Counted from the stretch's first letter, positions 1-8,699 are shown. The stretch: DNA of 34,500 nucleotides from Pseudarthrobacter oxydans (GCF_013314975.1 NZ_JABTYH010000042.1:1-34500), one strand, 5' to 3'. Numbers and translations: made by a program. The notes: a model not told the origin generated them from the letters alone.

Positions 1-587
1 CCAAAGGACAACCTGTGTGGTGCTGGCCTGTGCCTCACGGTACTGCAGAAGCGAGTACAAGGCACCCTGCTGCATATCCTGGTGATGGACGCCCACGGAG
101 GGTGAGGACTGCCTAAGTCCGGGGGTGTCGTAAGTCGGAGAGGACGATGCTGCTGCTTAGAGAGGAACATTCTGGGTCGTCTCAGCAGTATTCGGAGACC
201 CTTCAACTTCGCAATCCTGAGCCCGGTCGGGTCACCAGCGTCGCAGCTTTTGCCGTGACCGTTTCCCAGGCCGGCTGTGCTTGGATGGGCCACGATGGCC
301 GAATGCCGAGGAGTAGGCTAGAAGCGGGCTGCTGACGAAAAACGAGCGCCCGATTTGTGGAGCCCTGCCAAAAGGCGCGGCGTCCTGCCGCGCATCGTGC
401 TGCCGCGGGAAACTCCGGGTTGGAACCACCCGAGCGGAAGGATGTCAGGTTGCCGATTCGTGGGGTATCTCGTGTGTCGTGGGTCATACCTACAGCACAT
501 GGCGGGCATAACAACAAGGTCAGTAGTCAGGTGCCACAGCCTCTTCCATGATAGAGCAACGAGGTCGGGACCGCCCTCGATTGAGAA
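1..587. other. Left intergenic stretch without a supported gene
   Basis: I see no reading frame here with a ribosome binding site and recognisable protein features. Several overlapping short frames exist on both strands, as expected for GC-rich DNA. No tRNA, transposase or repeat was recognised. Confidence 0.5.
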
Positions 588-606
588 AGCTGAAGCGGAT
601 TCAGCT
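588..606. promoter_or_regulatory. Inverted repeat just upstream of the solute-binding protein gene
   Basis: Perfect 7-bp arms AGCTGAA and TTCAGCT separated by GCGGA. The repeat ends 8 bases before the GAGGAG ribosome binding site of the next gene. It could be an operator or a small leader hairpin; nothing in the sequence distinguishes these. Confidence 0.3.
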
Positions 607-623
607 CAGGTTTGAGGAGCTTC

Positions 624-1478
624 ATGAAGAACAAGATGTTGGCCATTGGCCTTGCCGCCGCTCTCGCGGTCGGGGCGCTTGCGGGCTGCGGCAGCACCCC
701 GCAAAGCTCTTCGGCACAATCGGAACTTAAGAACGGCCTTCCGGAGAAGTATGCCTCCGGGTTCACCGTACCAGTCATCAATTACCCGCCCTACTCGATC
801 GTCGACGAATCCGGCAAGGTTAGCGGATTCGACTATGACTTTGCGAAAGCCATCAGTGACTACTTCGGTGTCGAGTTTGAGACCAAGAACGCAACCTTCG
901 AGGAAAGCCTTCTGGGCGTTTCCCGAGGTGCCTATTCCTGGGCGCCAGCCGCCTCCGTCACGTCCAAACGCATGGAGACGTACGACTTTGTCAGCTACTT
1001 CGATGACGCCTACCGCCTCGTCGTGAAGGACACGGCAGCCGAAATTCCCGCAGACCCGTCAGCATTGTGCGGGCTTTCCATTGCTGAGGTAAATGGAGGC
1101 TATACGCTCAAGTACCTTCAGGATTTCAGCAAACAGTGCACGGACGCGGGCAAACCGCCCGTCGAGATCATGACGTTCCCGGACCAGGGAGCCATTCAAT
1201 TGGCTGTCAAGAGCGATCGGGTCGACGCAGCGGCGCTCACGATAGCCAATGGCAGTTATGCCGCCAAGAAGGGCGGCGGTTTGAAGATCACCGGACCGAA
1301 GTTTGCGGTAACTACTGAGGGGTTCACCCTAAAGAAGGGCAGCGATCTGGCTGAGCCTTTGGAGAAAGCAATGAACGCCCTCATTGCCGACGGCACTTAC
1401 GCCGAAATTCTGAAGAGGTACGGCCTCGAGGACGGAGCCATAGAAAAGGCCGAAGTCAACCCCGACACCGGAGAATAG
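624..1478 (+). CDS. Lipoprotein solute-binding protein of an ABC transporter (polar amino-acid type)
   Basis: A 284-residue extracytoplasmic substrate-binding protein, predicted to be lipid-anchored outside the membrane and to deliver a small polar solute to an ABC permease. The ATG at 624 is chosen because GAGGAG lies 5 bases upstream; a TTG 12 bases earlier is in frame but less likely. The N-terminus has Lys residues, a hydrophobic stretch and a lipobox ending LAGC. The body has the family-3 binding-protein pattern: an early NYPPYS segment, then SGFDYDFAKAISDYFG, and a C-terminal lobe ending in a KRYGL-type motif. No permease or ATPase gene lies beside it in the window, and a strong terminator follows, so it appears monocistronic and must use partners elsewhere. 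The ligand is unknown; its position before the catabolic cluster suggests uptake of that substrate, which is inference. Confidence 0.85.
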   Translation: MKNKMLAIGLAAALAVGALAGCGSTPQSSSAQSELKNGLPEKYASGFTVPVINYPPYSIVDESGKVSGFDYDFAKAISDYFGVEFETKNATFEESLLGVSRGAYSWAPAASVTSKRMETYDFVSYFDDAYRLVVKDTAAEIPADPSALCGLSIAEVNGGYTLKYLQDFSKQCTDAGKPPVEIMTFPDQGAIQLAVKSDRVDAAALTIANGSYAAKKGGGLKITGPKFAVTTEGFTLKKGSDLAEPLEKAMNALIADGTYAEILKRYGLEDGAIEKAEVNPDTGE

Positions 1479-1491
1479 AAGAGCTCTCCCA

Positions 1492-1552
1492 GCGTTCGCA
1501 TCCAGAGCCAGTCACGATGGCGTGACAGGGCTCTGGGTGCGAACGCATTTTT
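1492..1552 (+). terminator. Rho-independent terminator after the solute-binding protein gene
   Basis: Two 18-bp arms (1492-1509 and 1529-1546) pair with one mismatch and are followed by ATTTTT. The 19-base loop contains a further small dyad, GTCAC with GTGAC. This cleanly isolates the upstream gene. Confidence 0.85.
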
Positions 1553-1945
1553 GCAGACCTTTACCCAACTCCGCAGGTTCCGCTGCGGCAGTTCTATCGA
1601 GCGCAGGCCGCATGCGCTCCCTGGGTTTCACTGGCCGGCGGCGTCATTCCGTGTCCCACTTCGGACGAGGCGCCCTTGCCGTTTCCATAGCCAGATCAGC
1701 CGTCTTCGGCAGAACCGGCGAATGCTTCTGATCAGTGTGTCCGGGTTCTACTGGGACGTCCCCGGCCATGCCGCGGGCGCGGAGGCGGTACCGGTTAGTT
1801 GTCACCGGCCGTGGCCATCTAGCGGCGCTGGTCACCGCAGTTGGTCATGCGTTTGGCGCATGCACGCATAGCAACGCACTGTCTACTGGCCACGCCCGAC
1901 GGCTTCCATACTGGGTTCATCCGCAAGTCCCGCGCAGGGCGCCAG
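1553..1945. other. Intergenic stretch without a supported gene
   Basis: About 390 bases with no frame that has a ribosome binding site or recognisable protein motifs. It precedes the promoter region of the catabolic cluster. A regulator gene that might be expected here is absent. Confidence 0.45.
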
Positions 1946-1966
1946 GACCGGACACCGGTCTTGACA
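1946..1966 (+). promoter_or_regulatory. Candidate operator (inverted repeat) abutting a -35-like TTGACA before the catabolic cluster
   Basis: Arms GACCGG (1946-1951) and CCGGTC (1955-1960) flank ACA, giving a perfect 6-bp dyad. TTGACA follows at 1961-1966, which is a good -35 match. No convincing -10 is visible at 16-18 bp spacing. The first gene starts at 2011. The arrangement suits a repressor or activator site overlapping the promoter of the cluster, but this is inference. Confidence 0.4.
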
Positions 1967-2010
1967 AATAGTCGGGAAACATACAGCGCCACATTGGTAG
2001 GAGGGCATTC

Positions 2011-3972
2011 ATGCCGACACCCATTTCCGAGTTTGTAACAGCCGCACGAGCCAGCGAACCAGCAGTCTTGGCGGCCGCTCTCGCCCAGCTCACCGGCGAA
2101 ATGAGGTGGGCAGATGACGAACGCCTGGCCACGTTGCGTCGCTGGCGTGCAGGGCAGCAGGACCAGATCGACGCCGAAGGCGAGGCGTATCTGGATGAAG
2201 CAGGCACAGAGCTGGAGCGGCTGGCCTCAAGTGGATTCACCGAAGTTGCAGTTGTCAATGACTCGACGGACCTACTCCGCATCGCCCGTGCCGCGATCGA
2301 CGAGCGGTTGGACGCTTCCTTCATTCATAAATTGGAGCATCACCTGAACCCGGAATTGGGCAAGGTTAGGATCGACCCCACGGCCATAGAGCGACGAAAC
2401 CTTAAGGTCACCATCGTCGGCGCCGGAATGAGTGGGATTGGACTTGCCTTCAGCCTTGCTGAGGCCGGGATCGACTACGAGATTCTTGACATGAGCCAGG
2501 AGCCCGGCGGCATCTGGTTCGACAATATCTATCCCGAGTGCGGGGTAGATACCCAGGCATTCCAGTACGCATGGGACGCCGAACCCAATCTCGAGTGGAC
2601 CCGATTCGACGTGAAGCGCGATGAAATCCTGCAATACGTGAAAGACGCGGCTTTCAAGCGCGGCGTCCTGGACCGCATTCAGTTCGGGACCAAAGTCGAG
2701 GCCGGCACATGGGATGCAGAGACGTCGCGCTGGCGGCTCGATGTTACCCGCGGGGGCGAGTCGGATGTCATGACCACAGATGTCCTGGTTGTCGCTGTGG
2801 GTTCATTGAATCGGCCGAAAATTCCTAATATCCCGGGATCTGAAAGTTTCAAGGGTGAGACTTTCCACACTGCCCGCTGGCGTGAGGATCTGTCGCTGGA
2901 AGGTAAGCGAGTCGCCATCATCGGCAGCGGATCCAGCGGGGTTCAAGTCACCCGAGCAATCGCCGATATAGCGGATGAACTCCTTGTCTTTGTCCGGAGC
3001 CCGCACTGGATGCGTCCCCGCAAACCAACCGAGATCGGACCCGTCAGCGAAGGGAAACGGTGGCTGCTTCAGAATCTTCCAAACTACCTGGCGTGGTACC
3101 GCTTCTACCTCGACTACGTGCTCGGTGATCGTGAGCACCGGCGCATGATTTTGCAGGAAACCCCTGACGGCCTGAAGCCCAGCCCTGAGAATGACGCCGT
3201 CCGTGAGGAGCTCACTGCTTACATCCGCAAGGAACTTGGCGGTCGCGAGGACCTTATCGAAAAAGTCACACCTTCGTACCCCCCATACTCCAAACGGCTG
3301 GTAGTGGACAACGATTGGTATAAGACCCTAACCCGGCCGCACGTGAGCTTGGTCAGCAGTGAAATCGTTGGCCTTGATGAGTCAGGGATTCTAACAGGAG
3401 ACGGGAACCACTATCCGGTGGACGTCATCGGCTTCGCGACCGGATTCCACGGCACACAGTACTTCTGGCCCCTTGACCTCATCAGCGCCAAGGGCAAACG
3501 CCTTGCCGAGACATTCGGTAGCGGCGATGATGTACGGGCATACCTGGGCGTAGTCATGGCTGACTACCCGAACCTTTTCGCTCTGCAGGGACCCAACACA
3601 GCCATTGGTCACGGCGGAGGAGCAACCTTCATGTCGGAGGGACAGGGCAGGTTCATCATGACGTGCCTCAAGACCCTGATAGAAGAGGACAAACGCTCCG
3701 TCACTATCAAGCCCGAGGTGGTTGACGCCTACAACCAAACCATCGACGAACGCCTGAGTCGAATGGTCTGGACCGAGCCCGGCTTGACGAGCCGTTTTCG
3801 AAACACCACCGGGCGGGTCGTCACAAACCACCCATGGACATTGCTCGAGTTCTGGGAGCGGACACGATCGCCGAAAATGGAAGATTTCATCGTTGAATCC
3901 CGGATGGACGACACAGAGGACGGGAACGATGGTTCCCGATCCATGAGTAACACCGCCGGCTCACCTGCCTAA
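2011..3972 (+). CDS. Baeyer-Villiger-type flavin monooxygenase, 4-hydroxyacetophenone-monooxygenase-like
   Basis: A 653-residue FAD- and NADPH-dependent monooxygenase, expected to insert one oxygen atom beside a ketone carbonyl and form an ester or lactone. ATG at 2011 has GGAGG nearby (TAGGAGGG). Visible motifs are the FAD dinucleotide-binding GxGxxG at residues 137-142, the Baeyer-Villiger fingerprint FxGxxxHTxxW at 280-290, and the NADPH-binding GxGxxG at 305-310. About 130 residues precede the FAD domain; an N-terminal extension of this kind is typical of 4-hydroxyacetophenone monooxygenase relatives (about 640 residues) and not of cyclohexanone monooxygenases. It is the first gene of a run of same-strand genes reaching 13.6 kb. 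The real substrate is not deducible. The family call is firm. Confidence 0.9.
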   Translation: MPTPISEFVTAARASEPAVLAAALAQLTGEMRWADDERLATLRRWRAGQQDQIDAEGEAYLDEAGTELERLASSGFTEVAVVNDSTDLLRIARAAIDERLDASFIHKLEHHLNPELGKVRIDPTAIERRNLKVTIVGAGMSGIGLAFSLAEAGIDYEILDMSQEPGGIWFDNIYPECGVDTQAFQYAWDAEPNLEWTRFDVKRDEILQYVKDAAFKRGVLDRIQFGTKVEAGTWDAETSRWRLDVTRGGESDVMTTDVLVVAVGSLNRPKIPNIPGSESFKGETFHTARWREDLSLEGKRVAIIGSGSSGVQVTRAIADIADELLVFVRSPHWMRPRKPTEIGPVSEGKRWLLQNLPNYLAWYRFYLDYVLGDREHRRMILQETPDGLKPSPENDAVREELTAYIRKELGGREDLIEKVTPSYPPYSKRLVVDNDWYKTLTRPHVSLVSSEIVGLDESGILTGDGNHYPVDVIGFATGFHGTQYFWPLDLISAKGKRLAETFGSGDDVRAYLGVVMADYPNLFALQGPNTAIGHGGGATFMSEGQGRFIMTCLKTLIEEDKRSVTIKPEVVDAYNQTIDERLSRMVWTEPGLTSRFRNTTGRVVTNHPWTLLEFWERTRSPKMEDFIVESRMDDTEDGNDGSRSMSNTAGSPA

Positions 3973-4029
3973 GGATCACGGCGCAGCAAAACCCATGCCT
4001 TTGGCGCTCTGGAAAGGAGGGTAGAGGGG

Positions 4030-4788
4030 ATGCCTGGAGAAGTATGTAGCGAGATGGACAAAGGCGTTTTGTCCTTGGTCATTTCGAATGAGGCCAGGGC
4101 AAACGCCATGACGAAGCGAATGACCCAGGCCCTAAGCCACGAGCTGGACAGAGCGGAGCAGGACGATGAAGTCCGCGTGGTCCTCATCAGTGGGGCTGGT
4201 GATCGTGCGTTCTGTTCCGGGCACGACATCACCGAACTCCTGGAGAATCCAACCGCCGCATATGACCCGACCGTCAATGAAGTCTTTCTCCGCCCGCGGC
4301 TTCTGCGAAAGCCGACAATCGCTGCGATCAACGGGGTGGCCTACGCCGGCGGACTGAACCTGGCACTGGCTTGTGACGTTCGAATCGCATCCACAGATGC
4401 GTCCTTTGCGGCTACCGGCACCCGATTGGCACTGTTGCCGATAGGAGGGCAACTAAGCGTCCTGCCCACACTGATAGGCGTAGGCCCGGCTTTGGACATG
4501 CTTCTTAGGGCGCGACCGATCAACGCAGACCGCGCGTTTGCTATCGGTTTAGTGTCCGAAGTAGTCGAGCCCGGGCAACTAAAGGAAGTGGCTGCGGAGG
4601 CGGCGAACTTCATTGCCTCCACACCGCCAGCCCTAAACGCGGTCATCAAACGTGCTGCATGGTCAGCGCTGGACGCAGCGGGTGGACCCGCTCGCCAAGT
4701 AGAAATATCCGATGCTGAGTCATTTGGACGCGGTCCCGAAGCCCAGAATCGGCTGCACGCATTTCTATCCAAAGGCGCCCACCGTTGA
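4030..4788 (+). CDS. Crotonase-superfamily protein (enoyl-CoA hydratase/isomerase-like) lacking both hydratase glutamates
   Basis: A 252-residue crotonase-fold protein that probably acts on an acyl-CoA or related substrate. A strong GGAAAGGAGGG precedes the ATG. The oxyanion-hole segments are present (AFCSGHDITEL at about residues 60-70, and GVAYAGG at about 102-108). By my manual alignment the two catalytic glutamates of classical enoyl-CoA hydratase are replaced: Asn110 sits where GGxCEL has Glu, and Gly130 sits seven residues before the conserved Pro where the second Glu belongs. A plain hydratase activity is therefore doubtful; isomerase, hydrolase or C-C-cleaving activity known elsewhere in the superfamily is possible. 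It lies 57 bases after the monooxygenase and 16 bases before the RidA gene, so it is very likely in the same operon. Confidence 0.8.
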   Translation: MPGEVCSEMDKGVLSLVISNEARANAMTKRMTQALSHELDRAEQDDEVRVVLISGAGDRAFCSGHDITELLENPTAAYDPTVNEVFLRPRLLRKPTIAAINGVAYAGGLNLALACDVRIASTDASFAATGTRLALLPIGGQLSVLPTLIGVGPALDMLLRARPINADRAFAIGLVSEVVEPGQLKEVAAEAANFIASTPPALNAVIKRAAWSALDAAGGPARQVEISDAESFGRGPEAQNRLHAFLSKGAHR

Positions 4789-4804
4789 ATGAACAGGAGA
4801 GTAA

Positions 4805-5164
4805 ATGAACACCCCTAAGCCTTCACCCCCATACAGCAAAACGCGGGAAACGGACAGCCTCGTGTTTACTGCAGGCCACATCGGTCGCAGCGCTGAGGGC
4901 CAGATGAGTAGAGGCCTCCACGCCCAGACCACATTGGCCTTGCAGAACCTTGAAGATTCCCTTCAACGCCATGGTCTGACACGCGCCGACGTCGTCAGAA
5001 CGACCGTGTACTTGGCGGACATGGCCCACTGGGAGGAGATGAATGAGCCCTATCGGGCGTTCTTTGATGAGCCTTTCCCTGCTCGTTCAACGATTTCAGT
5101 GGGGTTGCCCGCGGACGTGCTGATCGAGATTGATGCCATCGCAAGCAAGGCGGCTGTGCAGTGA
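4805..5164 (+). CDS. RidA-family enamine/imine deaminase
   Basis: A 119-residue Rid/YjgF/UK114-fold protein, normally a homotrimer that hydrolyses reactive enamines or imines to ketones and ammonia. The family signature near the C-terminus is clear: the active-site Arg94 in ARSTISV and Glu108 in the IEIDAIA segment are both kept, so it should be catalytically competent. AGGAG ends a few bases before the ATG. Its place in a catabolic operon beside an aminotransferase suggests that it removes an imine or enamine intermediate or product from a nitrogen-containing substrate, as aminomuconate-type deaminases of this family do. The particular substrate is inference. Confidence 0.88.
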   Translation: MNTPKPSPPYSKTRETDSLVFTAGHIGRSAEGQMSRGLHAQTTLALQNLEDSLQRHGLTRADVVRTTVYLADMAHWEEMNEPYRAFFDEPFPARSTISVGLPADVLIEIDAIASKAAVQ

Positions 5165-5210
5165 GGCTCCTGGGCACTGCGGGCATCGGATATCACAGGA
5201 AGGAAAACTG

Positions 5211-5690
5211 ATGGGCGTTTTACTCGATGAGGACGCACTGGCCTGGATCGGTCGCCAAGTGAAAGTTGAAGGCGACGAAATCACCGAATCAATGGTGCAG
5301 CAATATGTTTTTGCATCGGAGGACGATCACCCAGCGTATGTAAGCGACTCTTCGGCGGCTGCAGCCGGCACCGAACGGGTTGTGCCGCCAATGCTGTACC
5401 AAGCGGCCACCCGACCCTTCAAGCCGCTCAAAGACTATTCTCCCGACGGCATTGTGGTAGAAAACCGCCCTTATATCGGCAGCGGACAGTCGGTCGGCGG
5501 AACGCTGTCGGTCGAATGGATTCGCCCTTTGAGGATTGGTGACCGCCTCTCGGCCGTGAAGACGCTCGTGTCAATGAAGGAGAAGGACGGATCCACACGC
5601 AAGTTCGTCGTCGTCATGTGGGAAACCGAATACCGGGATCAGATTGGAGAGTTGGTCATTCGTGAACGCTACGAGCAAATTTGTTTCTGA
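5211..5690 (+). CDS. MaoC-like / FAS1-type dehydratase N-terminal domain protein, subunit 1
   Basis: A 159-residue hot-dog-fold protein of the MaoC_dehydrat_N type. I place the start at the ATG at 5211, which has AGGAAGG 7 bases upstream; the frame is open further upstream but without a better site. A DDHPAYVSD segment near residue 40 matches the N-terminal half of two-domain hydratases. The later SGQSVGGTLSVEWIRPLRIGDRL segment is the typical long central helix and strand region. Its last 29 bases overlap the next gene, also MaoC-like, so the two products probably form a heteromeric (R)-specific hydratase, as seen for split MaoC hydratases in steroid and fatty-acid degradation. Confidence 0.75.
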   Translation: MGVLLDEDALAWIGRQVKVEGDEITESMVQQYVFASEDDHPAYVSDSSAAAAGTERVVPPMLYQAATRPFKPLKDYSPDGIVVENRPYIGSGQSVGGTLSVEWIRPLRIGDRLSAVKTLVSMKEKDGSTRKFVVVMWETEYRDQIGELVIRERYEQICF

Positions 5691-6126
5691 CTACACGAGT
5701 CAGCCCACACCCGTGGCAGATCTTCAGCCCGGCGCGGCCGTGCCCCCGCTGGACCGCTGCGTCAGCCGGGTGCAGTCCACTCTCTACACCGCAGCGATCC
5801 GCTTCGCGCACCAGGTCCACTTCGACGACGAGATGTGCCGGGCCCAAGGCTGGAAGGGGGTAATCCTGCCGGGCTTCCTTCTAGGCAACTGGTGCCTGGA
5901 AGCCGTTACCCGCATGCTCGGACCACAATCGGTTGTCCGCGCAGTCAGTTTCCGCCTTACCTCTGTTGCCTACCCCGACGCCTTGCATCACATCACAGGC
6001 GAAGTCAGCAAGGTCGAACAAGACGGGGACTGGACAATCGTCACCTGCACCATGGCGGTTAATGATCCGGACGAAACCCTGGTAACCAAGGCAACAGTGA
6101 CGGTCGCCGTTCCCACGACCGAATAA
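5662..6126 (+). CDS. MaoC-like hydratase, subunit 2
   Basis: A 154-residue hot-dog-fold protein. GTG at 5662 is preferred, with GGAG upstream, and it overlaps the end of the preceding subunit gene, implying translational coupling. The MaoC signature region HQVHFDDEMCRAQGWKGVILPG is at residues 50-71. Classical (R)-hydratases have an Asp five residues before the catalytic His; here that position (48) is Phe relative to His53, and the following HG is replaced by PG. The dyad may therefore be displaced or the reaction altered. Together with subunit 1 it likely hydrates or dehydrates a CoA thioester or similar acid in this pathway; that role is inferred from family and neighbours. Confidence 0.72.
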   Translation: MNATSKFVSDYTSQPTPVADLQPGAAVPPLDRCVSRVQSTLYTAAIRFAHQVHFDDEMCRAQGWKGVILPGFLLGNWCLEAVTRMLGPQSVVRAVSFRLTSVAYPDALHHITGEVSKVEQDGDWTIVTCTMAVNDPDETLVTKATVTVAVPTTE

Positions 6127-6237
6127 ACGGGGTTGACCGCACGTCCATCAGGCCGCGCGCCCACACAATTGGAACTTCTCAGCAGCCCAAGCGTGAGGGA
6201 ATCGGGCACCAACATTGAGTAAGGGAAAGGAGTTGCG

Positions 6238-7614
6238 GTGACGACATCCACTGCAAACCTTCGTGGACAGGCCCAGGCCCACCTACTTCCGCATTTCACG
6301 CGTGCGACCACATGGCGTGACGACAACTTGCCCGTCATCGTCCGGGGGGACGGCGCGTACGTCTTCGATGACCAAGGCCGCCGTTACCTGGACGGGCTCT
6401 CAGGCCTTTTCTGTGTAAACATGGGGCACGGCCGCTCCGATATTGTCGCCGCTGCCTCTCAGCAAATGCAGCAGCTGGCGTACTGGACGAACTGGTCAGC
6501 AACGCATCCTTCTGCAGTGGAAGCTGCAACCTTGATCGCAGACCTCGCGCCCGACGGTCTTGGCACGACGTTCTTTGTTAGTTCGGGCTCCGAAGCCGTG
6601 GAGTCCGCGCTGAAGTTCACCCGTCAGTTTCATTTGAGCCAAGGTAACAAGCAACGTGTGAAATTCATTGCCCGCGACATGGCGTACCACGGGACAACTA
6701 TGGGCGCGTTGAGCGTCACAGGAATCGATCGGTTTAAGACACCCTTCGGTCCACTGCTTGCGGACGTGCGGCATTTCCCGAACACGCACGGGGAAAAAAT
6801 CCCTGCAGGCGGTACCGCTGCTGATCTCCCTAGCATTCAGGGACTGCTTCGCATCATCGAAGAGGAGGGCCCTGAGACGATCGCTGCGGTGATTGCTGAA
6901 CCGGTACAGAATTCCGGCGGCGCCTTAGTGCCCCCCGAAGGATACTGGCAGGAGCTCCGGGCAATTTGTGACCGTGCTGGGTGCTTGCTCATCGCAGACG
7001 AAGTGATCACCGCGTTCGGCCGAGTCGGACAATGGTTCGGCAGTACGAGGTTCGGTGCGGAACCGGACCTGATCACATTTGCCAAGGGAGTCACCTCCGG
7101 GTACGCGCCGCTGGGCGGCGTTCTCATTCGGGACAATTTGGTCGGCGCGCTCATGGATTCACCGTCAGCGGGTATGTTCTCCCACGGTGGCACCTGGGGA
7201 GGCCACCCAGTCTCTACCGCCGTCGCTGTCGCAAACCTCACGGCTGTGCGGGACGAAGGCATACTGAACAACGTCCGAACGCTCGAGACGACCCTTCAGA
7301 ATGGGTTGAACACTATCCAGGCGAACCATCCGTGCGTGAAAGAGTGGCGAGGCACCGGCTTTTTATACGTACTTGAGTTCACCCGAGATCGGCACTCCGG
7401 CAGAGAACTGAGTTCCGTCGAAGCGGAAACGATTGTCCGCAAGATTTTGCCGGAGGCGATGAAACGGACAAACCTGCTCACCCGGGCTGATGACAGGGGC
7501 GGCACAATGCTCGTGCTTTCTCCTCCCCTAATGGCGAATCAAGAGGTTGTACATGATTTGCTCAGCGGCGTGGATGGGGTCGTAACAGCAGTGGAGGAAT
7601 ATCTTGGCCAGTAA
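6238..7614 (+). CDS. Class III (omega) PLP-dependent aminotransferase
   Basis: A 458-residue PLP enzyme of the class III aminotransferase family, which moves an amino group from an amine or omega-amino acid to an oxo-acid such as pyruvate. GTG at 6238 has AAAGGAG upstream. Visible are the PLP phosphate-binding SSGSEAVESALK segment (residues 115-126), HGTTMGALSVTG (151-162), the LIADEV motif with Asp254 that contacts the pyridine nitrogen, and the Schiff-base Lys283 in FAKGVTSGY. Full length for the family. It sits 111 bases after the MaoC pair in the same direction. With RidA it indicates that nitrogen is handled in this pathway. The substrate is not deducible from sequence alone. Confidence 0.92.
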   Translation: MTTSTANLRGQAQAHLLPHFTRATTWRDDNLPVIVRGDGAYVFDDQGRRYLDGLSGLFCVNMGHGRSDIVAAASQQMQQLAYWTNWSATHPSAVEAATLIADLAPDGLGTTFFVSSGSEAVESALKFTRQFHLSQGNKQRVKFIARDMAYHGTTMGALSVTGIDRFKTPFGPLLADVRHFPNTHGEKIPAGGTAADLPSIQGLLRIIEEEGPETIAAVIAEPVQNSGGALVPPEGYWQELRAICDRAGCLLIADEVITAFGRVGQWFGSTRFGAEPDLITFAKGVTSGYAPLGGVLIRDNLVGALMDSPSAGMFSHGGTWGGHPVSTAVAVANLTAVRDEGILNNVRTLETTLQNGLNTIQANHPCVKEWRGTGFLYVLEFTRDRHSGRELSSVEAETIVRKILPEAMKRTNLLTRADDRGGTMLVLSPPLMANQEVVHDLLSGVDGVVTAVEEYLGQ

Positions 7615-7840
7615 CCTTCTTTGCCCCACCGGCATTCCTCAACAGCACTTGAGCCACCCAGAAGGTGGCGGAGGAAGCCCGCCCTTGATTTATTTCTGGA
7701 AATACAGCTTTCGTGGTTCCAAGACTTTGTGCCGACCGCCCGGCGTTTCGCGCTGCCTGGACGAATAGAGGTTCGTTAAGCACCGTGGGAGCCGACATAA
7801 CAGAACGTTCGTTTGCAGAAGTTAGATCTGAGGTAACCCC

Positions 7841-8563
7841 GTGACCAAGCTCATCAGTTCTGCACGGGACGCGGTCGCCGCAATCACGTCAGGCTCGTCA
7901 ATTGCCATTGGCGGGGTGGGGCTTGATGGAGTCCCCTCAGCACTTGTCGATGCACTTTGTAACTCCGCTGTCGAGGATTTGGAGATCATTTCAAACCAAA
8001 CGGCATTCGACGACAAGGGTTTTGGTCGTCTCCTTGCAGACGGACGCGTTCGCCGGATGGTTTCCCCTTATCAGGGAAGGGGGATTGCATTTCCCCGGCA
8101 GCACCTTGCAGGGCTTGAAGTCGAGCTAATCCAGCAGGATGTACTTTCCGAGCGCCTCAGGGCTGGGGGATCTGGCATAGCTGCCTTCTTCACCAGTACA
8201 GGAGTCAGCGCCAGAGTGGCAGATGGCCGTCTGCCATCCAAGCATGAGACTGCAGGCGGGGTCGCGGCAGGACGACCGCTAAAAGAAACGCGGACTTTCT
8301 GTGGTACCGAGTACGTTCTGGAGCGCGGCATTACCGTCGATTTCGCCCTGGTGCGTGCGTGGAAGGGGGACCGGCACGGCAACCTCGTATATCGAGAGGC
8401 TGATCGGGCCTTCAACTCCCTCTGCGCGCTGTCCGCGGGGGTAAGGATCGCAGAAGTGGAAGAACTCGTCGAACCCGACGATATGCAAGTGGGCCCGGTC
8501 CACACCCCAGGGATTCTCATAAATCATGTGTTTGCCCTCGCCCCTCGGAGCGAGGTCCGCTAG
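7841..8563 (+). CDS. 3-oxoacid CoA-transferase family, subunit A
   Basis: A 240-residue protein matching the alpha subunit of family I CoA-transferases (succinyl-CoA:3-oxoacid type). GTG at 7841 is preceded by GAGG. The CoA-binding glycine loop GGVGLDGVP lies near residues 24-32, a GTEYVLE segment and the RAWKGDRHGNLVYR stretch near the C-terminal third are typical, and the end HTPGILINHVF matches the usual subunit A tail. These enzymes transfer CoA between two acids; the catalytic glutamate is carried by subunit B. No subunit B gene follows in this window, which is unusual. It lies 226 bases after the aminotransferase. The partner may be encoded elsewhere, or the locus may be degenerating. 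Confidence 0.85.
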   Translation: MTKLISSARDAVAAITSGSSIAIGGVGLDGVPSALVDALCNSAVEDLEIISNQTAFDDKGFGRLLADGRVRRMVSPYQGRGIAFPRQHLAGLEVELIQQDVLSERLRAGGSGIAAFFTSTGVSARVADGRLPSKHETAGGVAAGRPLKETRTFCGTEYVLERGITVDFALVRAWKGDRHGNLVYREADRAFNSLCALSAGVRIAEVEELVEPDDMQVGPVHTPGILINHVFALAPRSEVR

Positions 8564-8699
8564 CGACTTCGCTCATGCATTTTGTGAATGGCTCCATGAG
8601 GAAAAACCGGCTACCCGAGGGTGGGCTGAGGCGGCAATACTGCAATCGTGCCCTTTGGACGTGAACGCGAACTGGATAACTGCCGGTTCCAAGTCCTAA
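8526..8699 (+). CDS. Possible 57-residue small protein or gene remnant after the CoA-transferase subunit
   Basis: An ATG at 8526 opens a frame overlapping the end of the CoA-transferase gene and closing at 8697-8699. The product has a Trp- and Glu-containing middle and no recognised domain. It has no clear ribosome binding site. It occupies the place where a CoA-transferase subunit B gene would be expected but does not resemble one. It may be a translationally coupled small protein, the tail of a deleted gene, or chance. Confidence 0.2.
   Translation: MCLPSPLGARSASDFAHAFCEWLHEEKPATRGWAEAAILQSCPLDVNANWITAGSKS

Noticed and set aside
1..75. Minus-strand frame of 25 codons running off the left edge
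   Set aside because: No clear ribosome binding site and too short to judge; no recognised motif.
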